In this document: one piece after another, positions 1 through 8,321 of the stretch
Position numbering within the stretch: the stretch's first letter is position 1
Layout: every line of letters starts with the position of its first letter
Assembly: GCF_014698475.1 (NCBI RefSeq)
Contig: NZ_JACJTB010000049.1
Location: forward strand, 1-49,397
Source of the DNA: Nostoc spongiaeforme FACHB-130
GTDB lineage: Bacteria > Cyanobacteriota > Cyanobacteriia > Cyanobacteriales > Nostocaceae
Reading direction: 5' to 3'
DNA length: 49,397 bases
Translations under genes and position numbers: made by a program
The notes under the pieces: generated by a model
What the model was told of the DNA's origin: nothing
Seen by the model: only the letters and a program-made list of their open reading frames with translations
The model's database searches: none

Positions 1-91
1 GAGGTACTCATTTTTTAGCATTTGAGCCTCTGTTTCACTCTATGATTCTGCTTTTATTTTCTGTCGAGAGTGATTGACTACTCACACCTTT

Positions 92-168
92 GTAAAAAAC
101 CTACACCTGTCAGCCATCCTCCCCACCCTTCCCACACCCCACACCCCTGACAGGTGTAGGTTTTTTAC
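92..168. repeat. Long hairpin element with 22-bp perfect arms
   Basis: Positions 92-113 and 147-168 are perfect inverted complements over 22 bp (core CCTACACCTGTCAG), enclosing a 33-nt loop that is almost only C, A and T. A partial copy of the left arm recurs at about 256-275 and is again followed by a C-rich run. The arms begin with an A run and end with a T run, so the element could act as a terminator, but the gene it would serve lies outside the window. It looks like a dispersed palindromic repeat. The rest of 1-616 shows no gene. Confidence 0.75.
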
Positions 169-616
169 GTTCTGCCCCAAAAATCTTGATTTGGGGTGTG
201 AGGGTGATGAAACTCTGATTAAATCGTGATTTTTAGAGTCGCTACTCATCACTCTGTTAAAAACCTACACTTGTGAGACCCCACACCCTCCCCACACTTT
301 CCACACTCCCCACTCACCACTCCCTCCGTGAACGTTAACTTACTTTAAAGTTACTCTCATAAAATAAAGCTTTACCTATATATGTTTACAATGTGTGGTA
401 TTTAGTAGAGATAAGCTCAAACCCTGAATTAGCAAAGATTTTATCGCTGCTCAAGTTGATTTTTCTTTGAAGCAGCTTGTGTTGTTACTGTCTGTTTTTT
501 TAATTAAAACTTAAGATTTTTGACAGATTGGCCTCCAAGGGGCGATCGCACGTATTGTAGAAGATGAAAGATAGTTATTGGGCTGTTGTGCGTTGTCTTC
601 CTGGAGGTTGTCTTTC

Positions 617-913
617 ATGGCTTTTTTGTTGAACTTTCTGCGTTCCTTATTAGTGACGGTTATTTTTAGCTTTGTTGCACCAATATTTTTCGTAGGCGGT
701 ATCTTGTTACTTTTAGCTGTGATTGGTTATTTGCCAGGATTACAAACAATCACAGAAGCTAGTGCCGCCAGCATATTACATTTTCTGGCGATTTTTGGTA
801 ATGGTACACCCCTACGCGGGCTAGTAATCATCGGTTTAACCTGGAGTTTTGTCGGCGCATTATTTGATTCTTATGCGTATTATCGTTGTCAAATTCTTCG
901 CATAGATTCTTAA
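617..913 (+). CDS. Small conserved membrane protein, function unknown
   Basis: This is a 98-residue protein beginning MAFLLNFLRS. The ATG at 617 is preferred over an upstream in-frame start at 578 because a strong ribosome binding site (GGAGG, about 603-607) lies at good distance before it. Two or three hydrophobic segments are visible: roughly residues 5-40, with the start of the mature protein rich in Phe, Val and Leu, and roughly 65-85. The C-terminus is short and polar. No catalytic motif is seen. It stands alone, with gene-free DNA on both sides. I do not recognise a named family; an integral membrane protein restricted to cyanobacteria is the likely description. Confidence 0.7.
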   Translation: MAFLLNFLRSLLVTVIFSFVAPIFFVGGILLLLAVIGYLPGLQTITEASAASILHFLAIFGNGTPLRGLVIIGLTWSFVGALFDSYAYYRCQILRIDS

Positions 914-1122
914 GTAAATTGTGTAAATCTTCAGGTTTTAATCTGCTAGAAAAAGTTTAAAAATCAACTAGAATAAGCGTTTGAGATTTTAAAGCCCATC
1001 CTATTCGGGATAGGAATTATAAATTTAAATTGTAAAATTAATTACTTAATTATTAATCATCACAATCGAAGTTGGGCAGAAGTTAGCAACTGCGATCGCA
1101 AAATTGTTCACAAAAAAGCCCA

Positions 1123-1207
1123 TAGCCCCCAGACTGAAGTTTGGGGCTAGATAAACTATGCTTGAATAGCGGAATGCCCATTTATTTTAAGCTCTGGGCA
1201 TTTTATA
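1123..1207 (+). terminator. Two successive hairpins between the small membrane gene and sppA
   Basis: The first hairpin pairs TAGCCCC (1123-1129) with GGGGCTA (1143-1149). The second pairs AATGCCCA (1173-1180) with TGGGCATT (1195-1202) and is followed by TTTTATA. The second has the form of a rho-independent terminator on the plus strand, but it lies about 260 bp after the preceding gene and only 40 bp before sppA. It could therefore also be a leader structure that affects sppA expression. Confidence 0.5.
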
Positions 1208-1239
1208 GTGGGATTATATACGAGGTTTTTTGACTGCTC

Positions 1240-2061
1240 ATGGTTTGGCCGTTTAAATCCAAGTTTCGTAAACAAATTGCGCGGATTGAAATTACAGGTG
1301 CGATCGCAAGTGCTACTCGCAAACGTGTATTAGAAGCCCTCAAGACCGTAGAAGAAAAGAAATTTCCAGCTTTGCTTTTACGCATCGATAGCCCTGGGGG
1401 AACAGTAGGCGATTCCCAAGAAATTTACAGCGCCCTGAAGCGACTGCGCGAAAAAATCAAAATTGTTGCTAGTTTTGGTAATATTTCCGCTTCCGGTGGA
1501 GTTTACATCGGTATGGGAGCCGAACACATCATGGCTAACCCCGGAACTATCACCGGTAGCATTGGTGTAATTCTGCGTGGTAATAACTTAGAACGCTTGC
1601 TCGACAAAATCGGCGTTTCTTTCAAAGTCATTAAGTCAGGGCCTTACAAAGACATTTTGGCATTTGATCGAGAATTAACAGAACCAGAACAACACATTCT
1701 GCAAGAATTGATTGACACCAGTTACCAGCAGTTTGTCCAAACTGTAGCCGAGGGTCGTTCTTTAGCCGTAGAAACTGTGAGAAGTTTTGCCGATGGACGG
1801 ATTTTTACCGGACAGCAAGCTTTAGAATTGGGAATTGTAGACCGCCTAGGAACAGAAGAAGATGCGCGTCGGTGGACAGCAGAACTAGTCGGTCTTGACC
1901 CCGAAAAAACCCCATACTTTACCCTCGAAGAACCCAAACCTTTGTTAAGTCGGATTATACCGGGGAGTCGTCAGGTTTCATCAAGATTGAGTGCTGGTGC
2001 TGACTGGCTAGAATTTGAAATGTCTACTAGTGGTCTGCCATTGTGGTTATATAGACCATAA
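1240..2061 (+). CDS. sppA: Signal peptide peptidase SppA, short S49-family form
   Basis: This 273-residue protein is a single-domain member of peptidase family S49, which cleaves signal peptides left in the membrane after secretion. The catalytic Ser is expected at S85 in NISASGGVYIG and the general-base Lys at K137 in SGPYKDIL, matching the Ser/Lys dyad of the short Bacillus-type enzyme. The oxyanion region RIDSPGG is at 48-54. No strong N-terminal membrane anchor is visible, so membrane association may be peripheral. The length fits the short form rather than the roughly 600-residue duplicated form of E. coli. The chorismate mutase gene follows on the same strand after a repeat-filled gap. 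Confidence 0.93.
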   Translation: MVWPFKSKFRKQIARIEITGAIASATRKRVLEALKTVEEKKFPALLLRIDSPGGTVGDSQEIYSALKRLREKIKIVASFGNISASGGVYIGMGAEHIMANPGTITGSIGVILRGNNLERLLDKIGVSFKVIKSGPYKDILAFDRELTEPEQHILQELIDTSYQQFVQTVAEGRSLAVETVRSFADGRIFTGQQALELGIVDRLGTEEDARRWTAELVGLDPEKTPYFTLEEPKPLLSRIIPGSRQVSSRLSAGADWLEFEMSTSGLPLWLYRP

Positions 2062-2062
2062 A

Positions 2063-2135
2063 TGTCATTGGTTATTGGTCATTAGTCATTAGTAAAAGAC
2101 AAATGACTAATAACAAAGGACAAAGGACAAATAAA
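2063..2135. repeat. Tandem heptamer repeat block between sppA and aroH
   Basis: The gap is built from degenerate 7-nt units: first TCATTAG-type units, then AAAGGAC-type units, which are partly complementary to those elsewhere. The block ends just before the aroH ribosome binding site. The same unit types recur at 26171-26233 inside cimA and at 27845-27940 before thiO-thiG. They fit the short tandemly repeated (STRR) heptamers known from heterocystous cyanobacteria. Confidence 0.75.
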
Positions 2136-2153
2136 TTAAGGAGGATTTTTGGC

Positions 2154-2570
2154 GTGGAATGGCAAATGCGAGCAATTCGTGGAGCAACAACTGTTTCAGA
2201 AAATACAATTGAAGCTATGCGAGAAGCAGTTACAGAACTGCTAGATGAACTAGAACAACGCAATAAAATTCAACCACAGGACATGATTAGCGTGACTTTT
2301 TCGGTCACACGCGATTTAGATGCAATTTTTCCCGCCGCGATCGCCCGTACACGTTCTGGCTGGGATAATGTAGCGATGTTGGATGTACAACAAATGTATG
2401 TTGAAGGTAGTTTACAACGTTGCGTCCGCTTCTTAATTCATGCTTATTTGCCAGTCTCTGCGCCAATTCACCACATTTATTTACGTCACGCTTCTAATTT
2501 ACGTCCCGACTGGAGTTTACCTCAGACTCTACATACATCACAGACAGCGATTGAAATACTGAACTCCTAA
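2154..2570 (+). CDS. aroH: Chorismate mutase, AroH class
   Basis: The 138-residue protein belongs to the trimeric AroH family, which converts chorismate to prephenate for Phe and Tyr synthesis. The GTG start at 2154 is chosen because AAGGAGG (2138-2144) precedes it by 9 nt. Upstream in-frame codons fall in repeat DNA. By alignment to Bacillus subtilis AroH from memory, Arg7 corresponds to R9 (AIRGATTV), Arg63 to R65, Arg90 to R92 (RCVRF) and Tyr108 to Y109. Glu78 and Cys75 correspond to Q80 and D77 (LDVQQM), so two active-site positions differ from the Bacillus enzyme. No regulatory domain is attached. Confidence 0.9.
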   Translation: MEWQMRAIRGATTVSENTIEAMREAVTELLDELEQRNKIQPQDMISVTFSVTRDLDAIFPAAIARTRSGWDNVAMLDVQQMYVEGSLQRCVRFLIHAYLPVSAPIHHIYLRHASNLRPDWSLPQTLHTSQTAIEILNS

Positions 2571-2591
2571 CTAAGTAGTTGAACAAAATTT

Positions 2592-2717
2592 TTTTCAGCA
2601 AGCCCTAAAGAACTTCCAACTTAAAAAGTATACTATCACTGTGTAGGCAGAGGGGCAGGGGGAAAATAACGATGTCTTATCTCAAAAATTGGATAATTTA
2701 TTTTCAGCAAGCCCTAA
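2592..2717. repeat. Pair of 17-bp direct repeats in the aroH downstream gap
   Basis: The sequence TTTTCAGCAAGCCCTAA occurs at 2592-2608 and again at 2701-2717, each time followed by AAG or GT. The spacing of 109 bp and the identical orientation suggest a duplication or the edges of a small element. The DNA between them contains a G-rich stretch (about 2646-2664) of the kind seen elsewhere in this window. No open reading frame is supported here. Confidence 0.6.
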
Positions 2718-2829
2718 GTAATTAGTCAATAATTTAAAAATGTGATGATTGCCGTGGGATCACTCATGACAGGCTGTTGCTCAGTACGGTAAAAGAGTTG
2801 TAATCGAATTGCTATAAACGCCAAATAGC

Positions 2830-3690
2830 TTGAACATCAACTTATTCAAACGTAACCAAAATCAAGTAACTGCGACTAAGCGTCAGTTCCTGAAGGCGCT
2901 ACGTCGGCGTGATGCTGCGGCTATCCAAGGCTTAACCATGCGGTCGCAAAATCTAATCGGCGAATCAAAATTAACCCAGATCGTCGATGAAGCATTGCGT
3001 GAGTGCGATGCTGAAAGCCACAGTTGGTTTTTTACTAATTTCCTAGGGCAATTTAGATATCAACAGATGCAGCAAGCTGCTCAAAATAATGTCTTTCATC
3101 TACTTGTCACCGCAGGTTTAGAACCGGGAAAGGACTTTAGTTTTGGGCTAGATGGTGAGATGATTGTCAGCGATCGCGCCAAGCAAATCTTACTTGATCA
3201 CCTCCCGCACGAACAGCGAAAACTGTTTGCGGCACAATTGCAAGTCTCGGCAGTGGCAGATCCGATTGTGGCAATTGAACAGCAATTGGGTTGTCCCTTT
3301 TATCAAAATTTAACTAAAATTGCGGCGGATAAACTCAAGCAACTAAATAACAAGCAAGCTGCTGCTTATTTAGGAGTCTTACTAGCTGGTTTAGTCAAGC
3401 GCCATCCAGCCCTGCAAGATGTTGACTTTCCCACAAAGTTTATTTTGAATACTCTGCAAGGCTTACCACAGCAGCGAGCCACAGCTATATTAAACGATCC
3501 CGAAACCGATCCGCAGTTTGATGAAGTAATTATCTTCCAAGATTTATTAGCTGCAATGGCAGAACCGGAAACTAGCGAAACAGAAAACTGTAATAGCTTA
3601 GAACAACTCAAAAAACTCGATAGAGTTTGGTGTGGTGAATATCGCCTTGCCGAAATCGTCGCCAGCTTGGAAGAGTTATCTAGGGAATAA
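2830..3690 (+). CDS. Conserved cytosolic protein of unknown function
   Basis: This 286-residue protein begins with a TTG codon at 2830 (MNINLFKRNQ). No convincing ribosome binding site precedes it, and the next ATG (2938, residue 37) would cut into a charged, helical N-terminus that looks genuine. There is no signal peptide or membrane segment. The protein looks mostly alpha-helical, with a basic start (residues 8-32) and an acidic end, including a run rich in Glu near 235-262. I recognise no catalytic motif and no named domain. It is convergent with the aspartate kinase gene, with 45 bp between their ends. Confidence 0.7.
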   Translation: MNINLFKRNQNQVTATKRQFLKALRRRDAAAIQGLTMRSQNLIGESKLTQIVDEALRECDAESHSWFFTNFLGQFRYQQMQQAAQNNVFHLLVTAGLEPGKDFSFGLDGEMIVSDRAKQILLDHLPHEQRKLFAAQLQVSAVADPIVAIEQQLGCPFYQNLTKIAADKLKQLNNKQAAAYLGVLLAGLVKRHPALQDVDFPTKFILNTLQGLPQQRATAILNDPETDPQFDEVIIFQDLLAAMAEPETSETENCNSLEQLKKLDRVWCGEYRLAEIVASLEELSRE

Positions 3691-3735
3691 TAAATCCCCA
3701 GATAAGATTACGTCAAACCTTGAGTTTGGCTAAGT

Positions 3736-5589
3736 TTATACTGGCACTACGAATTTCTCGCTACCAGCAAGCTCAAAGGCTGCATGAATCGCTTGTAAAG
3801 CTTTCACGCCTTGTTCTTGGGCGACAACACAACTAATTTTGATTTCTGAGGTAGCAATCATTTGAATATTGATTTGGTGTTGCGCCAACGCTTCAAACAT
3901 TTTGGCTGCTACACCTGGTTGTGCTACCATCCCTGCGCCGACAATGCTAACTTTAGCGATCGCACTATCTAACACAACTTCACCCCAACCTAATTCTGCG
4001 GCAACTTGAGTTAGCAGTTTTTGGGCAGTTTCCCCATCCATCCGTGGAACTGTAAAAGCAATATCTCGTTTGGGAACACCATCAATGATGCGACAGCGTT
4101 GCGATTGAATAATCATATCCACGCTGATATTGTGCTGTGCTAATATCCCAAACAACTTAGCCGCCATCCCTGCTTTATCAGGAACTTGGCGAATTGCCAG
4201 ACGCGCTTGGTTCAAGTCTAAGGCAACACCGCGCACAGGGGAAGAAGAAACGGGGCAGGGCGCAGGGAGTGGGGGGCAAGGAAATACCTCTTGTTCCCTG
4301 GTTGTTGTTTCCTCTGTCTCTCCCTTAGCTGCAATTTCAAAGGCGTTACTGAGTGCAGTAACGGCGCGATCGCAATCTATAGCATCAACGACACAGCTAA
4401 CTTTGACTTCACTTGTAGAAATCATTTGAATGTTCACCCCGGCTTCTGCAAGGGTAGCGAACATTTTCGCCGCCACCCCAGGACGGCCAATCATCCCTGC
4501 ACCTGCAATGCTGACTTTGGCGATGTCTTGTTCGATCATTACTTCCGCTTCGTCTGATTTCGGGTTGGCTGGATTTCTCAGGGCGGGTGCGATCGCTGCT
4601 GCTACTGCTTCGGCTCGTTTTAATATTGGTGTGGTGACTGTAAAGGCAATGTCGTTACTATTACCTTCGTGGATTGATTGAATAATTAAGTCTACATCGA
4701 CGTTTTGCCGAGCAATTTCTCCAAATAACTTAGCTGCTACCCCTGGCTTATCGGGGACTCGTAACAAAGCCACCTTGGCTTGATTTGTATCAAATTCTAC
4801 CGCATCTACAGGACGGGCAATTTCTAGATTGATCAGCGATCGCTCTTGGGGTTTCGATGATGTTACCCAAGTACCAGGATCATCTGTCCAACTAGACCGC
4901 ACTACTAAAGGTACACCATAGTTCCGGGCAATTTCTACTGAACGCGGATGTAATACTTTTGCCCCCAAGCTTGCCAGTTCTAGCATTTCATTGCAGGTAA
5001 TCGCATCCATTAACTGGGCTTCGGGAACTAAGCGGGGGTCTGTAGTTAAAATCCCTGGTACGTCTGTATAAATTTCACAAAAATCTGCCTGGATGGCTGC
5101 GGCTAAGGCCACGGCTGAAGTATCAGAACCACCACGTCCCAAGGTCGTAATTTCTAACTCTCCGGTGCTGGATATGCCTTGAAAGCCAGCTACCACAACT
5201 ACTTTACCTTCCCTAATATGACGCAAAAGGCGGTCTGTTTCGATGCGTAAAATTCGGGCGCGGGTGTGTTCAGCTTCTGTTACAATTCCTACTTGTGCGC
5301 CAGTCATGGAAATTGCTGGTTGTCCAATTTCTTGCAATGCCATACTGAGTAAAGCAATCGTGACTTGTTCCCCAGTAGATAGCAACATATCCATTTCCCG
5401 GCGGTTAGGATTTTGAGAAATTTCGCTGGCTAGTTTGACAAGTCCATCTGTAGTTTTTCCCATTGCGGAAACCACGACAACCAAAGAGTTTCCGGCTTTA
5501 ACTGTTTTAGAGACACGCTGTGCAACAGCTTGGATGCGTTCGACTGAACCGACAGATGTACCACCGAATTTCTGAACTATAAGCGCCAT
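3736..5589 (-). CDS. lysC: Aspartate kinase with four ACT domains
   Basis: The 617-residue enzyme phosphorylates aspartate, the first step towards Lys, Thr and Met. The kinase domain is at about 1-245: KFGGTSVG (7-14), the STGEQ loop (71-75), GRGGSDTSA (151-159) and the KVLHPR segment (211-216). Two ACT pairs follow, at about 270-420 and 455-610, which is the cyanobacterial four-ACT arrangement thought to bind inhibitory amino acids. The two pairs are joined by a Pro/Ser/Thr-rich linker (about 423-453). Its DNA is C-rich on the coding strand and resembles intergenic repeat sequence of this genome. The gene stands alone, with a dedA-like gene upstream on the same strand. Confidence 0.95.
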   Translation of the reverse strand: MALIVQKFGGTSVGSVERIQAVAQRVSKTVKAGNSLVVVVSAMGKTTDGLVKLASEISQNPNRREMDMLLSTGEQVTIALLSMALQEIGQPAISMTGAQVGIVTEAEHTRARILRIETDRLLRHIREGKVVVVAGFQGISSTGELEITTLGRGGSDTSAVALAAAIQADFCEIYTDVPGILTTDPRLVPEAQLMDAITCNEMLELASLGAKVLHPRSVEIARNYGVPLVVRSSWTDDPGTWVTSSKPQERSLINLEIARPVDAVEFDTNQAKVALLRVPDKPGVAAKLFGEIARQNVDVDLIIQSIHEGNSNDIAFTVTTPILKRAEAVAAAIAPALRNPANPKSDEAEVMIEQDIAKVSIAGAGMIGRPGVAAKMFATLAEAGVNIQMISTSEVKVSCVVDAIDCDRAVTALSNAFEIAAKGETEETTTREQEVFPCPPLPAPCPVSSSPVRGVALDLNQARLAIRQVPDKAGMAAKLFGILAQHNISVDMIIQSQRCRIIDGVPKRDIAFTVPRMDGETAQKLLTQVAAELGWGEVVLDSAIAKVSIVGAGMVAQPGVAAKMFEALAQHQINIQMIATSEIKISCVVAQEQGVKALQAIHAAFELAGSEKFVVPV

Positions 5590-5717
5590 ATCTTTGTCTT
5601 AAATGAAGTTTGCCTACTTTCATCAAGGCTCCTACCGGGTTAGGAAGCTTTGAAGGCATTAGCAGTAGTTATTTAGTTTACAGAAAATAGTGGGAAGTTT
5701 GAAATTTTCATAAAAAT

Positions 5718-5760
5718 AAAAGGCAAAAGTCAAAAGAAATAATTTTGACTTTTGCCTTTT
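5718..5760 (-). terminator. Perfect 18-bp hairpin terminator downstream of the dedA-like gene
   Basis: Arms at 5718-5735 and 5743-5760 are perfect complements around a 7-nt loop (GAAATAA). The arms consist of the AAAAGGCAAAAGTCAAAA repeat family that recurs at 8237-8315, 13096-13159 and about 38231-38262. It begins 16 bp after the stop codon of the minus-strand dedA-like gene and has T-rich flanks on both strands, so it can terminate that transcript. Confidence 0.75.
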
Positions 5761-5776
5761 TACTTTTTACTTATAT

Positions 5777-6406
5777 TTATTCGCCTGCTGCACGCTTAAC
5801 TTGTCGGGATTCCAACCACAAGGGAATAGCAATCACAGCAACTAAAATCAGTAAAGCTGCGATCGCAAATTGGCTAACCCAAGCTACTAATTGTTCTAAA
5901 GAAATTACTTTGCCTGCAAAAAAAGCTAATGTCACCATCACAGCAGCCCAGGTGGTTGCTCCTGCTAGGTTATATAAGAAGAATTTTGGAAACGGGATTT
6001 CTGCAATTCCAGCTAATGGAGCCGCAAAAATTCGCAACAAAGCAAAAAATCTGCCGAAAAATACAGCTTTAATAGCATTTTGACTAAATTGCTCTTTAAT
6101 ATTTAGTAATCTGTCTTCAGAAATCCTAAATATTTTCCCGATTTGCAGCAGGAAAGGCCAGCCTCCCAGTCTCCCAATCCAATAGCCGCAAGCACCACCA
6201 ATCACAGCACCTGCAACTGCATCACCCACAACTAACCAGTAACTTAGTTCATCACTACCAGCTAGAAACCCACCGACAAGGGTGACGGTTTCACCAGGAA
6301 GAGGAATGCCCAAGTTTTCTAGTAAAATTCCCAAAAAAATTGCCCAGTAACCATACTGGTGAGCAAATTCCTGGATGTTTTCTAGTGAAATAAATTCAAG
6401 AGACAT
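5777..6406 (-). CDS. DedA/VTT-family integral membrane protein
   Basis: The 209-residue protein shows DedA (SNARE-associated/VTT) hallmarks: ENLGIPLPGE near residues 30-39 and the GRFFALLRIFAAPLAG segment near 118-133, which carries the conserved Gly-Arg-Phe and Arg residues. Hydrophobic segments lie at about 20-35, 40-60, 60-75, 140-162 and 178-200. The family is linked to membrane homeostasis and lipid-carrier transport; the exact substrate cannot be deduced here. The start MSLEFISLENIQ is conventional for the family. It is transcribed away from the STAS gene across a 470-bp gap. Confidence 0.9.
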   Translation of the reverse strand: MSLEFISLENIQEFAHQYGYWAIFLGILLENLGIPLPGETVTLVGGFLAGSDELSYWLVVGDAVAGAVIGGACGYWIGRLGGWPFLLQIGKIFRISEDRLLNIKEQFSQNAIKAVFFGRFFALLRIFAAPLAGIAEIPFPKFFLYNLAGATTWAAVMVTLAFFAGKVISLEQLVAWVSQFAIAALLILVAVIAIPLWLESRQVKRAAGE

Positions 6407-6876
6407 CCCGCACCGCCGCCTTTACAATTTTTTACCTTTACTCTATCTTGGCGTGTTTGTGGCTGGAGTGTCAATCAAAGTACTGTTTTAACAACTCTTA
6501 TTAGTTGCAGTATATCGCGGTACTCATTGCTAAAGCTTGATGATATTTATAACTTACTTGGTATTGACTATTATGCTTTTAAGCGTTACTAACACAGTTG
6601 CATAGTGTATCAAACAAATCAATAAATTTTTTATGAAAAATTCACAAAAATCTCGTTAAATTATAAAAATATTGTAAAAGCTACTATTGATACTGAATTT
6701 ACTAGGCGTTTGTGCCTATATTTAGAAGAGTTAGTACAAATTATACGGCATGAATACGTAAGCTTATGAGGTTGAGTTCACAGCACCTGTGAATCAGCAG
6801 TTTTTCATTATTGAAACCGCGCAGTATTGATGTCAATTTTCATTTTGTCCAGTAGTTCAGCTACCCAGATAAATAC
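6407..6876. other. AT-rich divergent intergenic region
   Basis: This 470-bp stretch separates the divergent dedA-like and STAS genes and should hold promoters for both. It is strongly AT-rich around 6590-6690, with several A/T runs. No gene, repeat array or clear hairpin is visible. I could not assign promoter boxes with confidence. Confidence 0.5.
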
Positions 6877-7230
6877 ATGACTATCGCACAAGAATTGCAA
6901 GTGGTTTTATTCAAACCCCAAGGAAGCATAGATTTGCAGGGTGGTATGGCTCTTAGCCAAAGCATGGCAGAAGTGATACCCCAACCCGATCAACTTTGGG
7001 TCATTGACCTCGCAGAAGTAGATTTCATGGATAGTTCTGGTTTAGTGCCGTTAGTTAAAGCACTGACAACAGCCCGACAATGCGGTTGTCGCTTAGTGAT
7101 TTGTAATGCTAAAGCGCCTGTAAGGTTAATTTTAGAACTGACCCAGTTGGATTCGGTTTTTGAAATTTTTAACACTTACGAAGAAATCACCAATGTGATT
7201 AATCAACAGCCTTTGCCACTAGCAAGCTAA
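6877..7230 (+). CDS. STAS-domain anti-sigma factor antagonist
   Basis: The 117-residue protein is a stand-alone STAS domain of the SpoIIAA/RsbV type. The signature is DFMDSSGLVPL (residues 49-59). S54 aligns with the Ser of SpoIIAA that its partner kinase phosphorylates. In such partner-switching systems the unphosphorylated protein binds an anti-sigma factor or other HATPase-type kinase and releases its target. No partner kinase or PP2C phosphatase lies nearby, so the partner is encoded elsewhere. The start MTIAQELQV is family-like. A hairpin with a T run (7378-7406) terminates the transcript. Confidence 0.88.
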   Translation: MTIAQELQVVLFKPQGSIDLQGGMALSQSMAEVIPQPDQLWVIDLAEVDFMDSSGLVPLVKALTTARQCGCRLVICNAKAPVRLILELTQLDSVFEIFNTYEEITNVINQQPLPLAS

Positions 7231-7377
7231 CTTACTATCATAGCAATAAACAGCAATTATCTTTGTTACTGTGAATAAATTGATAGCGATCGCTAGATTG
7301 GTGTAGTGCTAAAATTTCACACTTGCACAACACAAATAAAATAAAAGTCTCAACTTAGGAACAGCAAAGACTTTGAG

Positions 7378-7406
7378 AGCCTGTAATTGCAGGCTTTATT
7401 TTTTTT
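7378..7406 (+). terminator. Rho-independent terminator after the STAS gene
   Basis: AGCCTG (7378-7383) pairs with CAGGCT (7390-7395), and the stem can extend by further weak pairs. It is followed by TTATTTTTTTTT. It points along the plus strand and closes the STAS transcript. It touches the stop codon of the convergent coiled-coil gene at 7406. Confidence 0.8.
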
Positions 7407-7966
7407 TAAGCATTTTGTACCGCCGAAACATTTCCTTGTCCTGTGGTGGAGCGAGGAAAGTTAGGCAAGTCAATACCACTGTGACTGGAATTACGAGTTT
7501 TCAGTGCCAAACGATAGCTGACGCTTTGTAGTTCTGCTTGCAGTTTGCGATTTTCTCGTTGCAACATCGCAACTTTTTCTCTGATGGGAGTCATTCGTTC
7601 CTCAAACTTCCGACGATAAATTTGAGGTAATTCTTGTACTACCTGCTCCAACATCCGGCTGCGGTCTGTTAACTCTTGGACAGACTGGCGCAGTTGATAA
7701 ATTTCGCCATCACGAGTGGCGATTTGCTCTTGATAAAAAGTTACCTGCTGCTCAACAGCTTGTAATTGTTCTCGTAACGCTTGCAACTGACTTAAATCGC
7801 GCTCTGATTCAGAACGTTGGGGCATGAAATTAGCATTGCCCTTCACCAGCCGGAAGAGTTCTTGAGATAACTGCTGCACTAATTGGTCTCGCAGTTGCAA
7901 CTCTTGGCGCAATTGCGATACTTCTTGAGAGAGAGCTTGGATGTTGGGTATGTCAGTTTGGCTCAC
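7406..7966 (-). CDS. Coiled-coil protein of unknown function
   Basis: The 186-residue protein is dominated by heptad-like Leu/Gln/Glu patterns from about residue 10 to 150, with many Q-L and L-R-E repeats, so a long coiled coil is expected. The C-terminal 35 residues (SHSGIDLPNFPRSTTGQGN) are low in complexity and probably disordered. No signal peptide, membrane segment or catalytic motif is seen. The C-terminal LPNFPR recalls the ELPNFRP motif at the end of the larger coiled-coil protein at 19267-20862, which may mean a shared binding motif. Function is unknown. Confidence 0.75.
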   Translation of the reverse strand: MSQTDIPNIQALSQEVSQLRQELQLRDQLVQQLSQELFRLVKGNANFMPQRSESERDLSQLQALREQLQAVEQQVTFYQEQIATRDGEIYQLRQSVQELTDRSRMLEQVVQELPQIYRRKFEERMTPIREKVAMLQRENRKLQAELQSVSYRLALKTRNSSHSGIDLPNFPRSTTGQGNVSAVQNA

Positions 7967-8115
7967 AGTGGCTTACAGCTCCCGTTGACGAATCTTGGAT
8001 CATCTTAGGTATAACGGCGATCGTACTGCCTTTGGCAAGTACTTGTTAATTTAGCATTCCCAACCGAAGCACAAAAAAGTCAAAGGTAAAAAAAATTTTT
8101 GTTTTACTGTATCCA

Positions 8116-8147
8116 GTACTGAGTTTTGTAGTATAAAAACCCAGTAC
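8116..8147. repeat. Imperfect hairpin between the coiled-coil gene and rpsF
   Basis: GTACTGAGTTTT (8116-8127) pairs with AAAACCCAGTAC (8136-8147) with one mismatch. CAGTACT-type units continue to about 8155. These belong to the CAGTACT/CAGCACT heptamer class seen at 27811-27841 and 40010-40040. It has no clear regulatory role. Confidence 0.5.
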
Positions 8148-8236
8148 TCAGTACTTAATTATGTCCTTAGTACAGTATGGCGTAAATCAAGCAAGCAATT
8201 GAAACAAGTGCAAAGCTGAGAAGAAAAACACTCTTT

Positions 8237-8315
8237 CTTTTTACTTTTGCCTTCTTACAAAGTTAGGCGGGACGGAAACCGACACCGCCTACTTTGCGCT
8301 TTTTACTTTTGCCTT
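8237..8315 (-). terminator. Composite GC-rich hairpin flanked by direct repeats, downstream of rpsF
   Basis: The 17-nt sequence CTTTTTACTTTTGCCTT occurs at 8237-8253 and 8299-8315. Between the copies, 8259-8275 pairs imperfectly with 8279-8295 around an AAA loop (GGCGG with CCGCC core). The structure sits immediately after the stop codon of rpsF, read on the minus strand, and probably ends that transcript. The flanks belong to the same AAAAGGCAAAAG family as the hairpins at 5718 and 13096. Confidence 0.6.
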
Positions 8316-8321
8316 TTTGTA

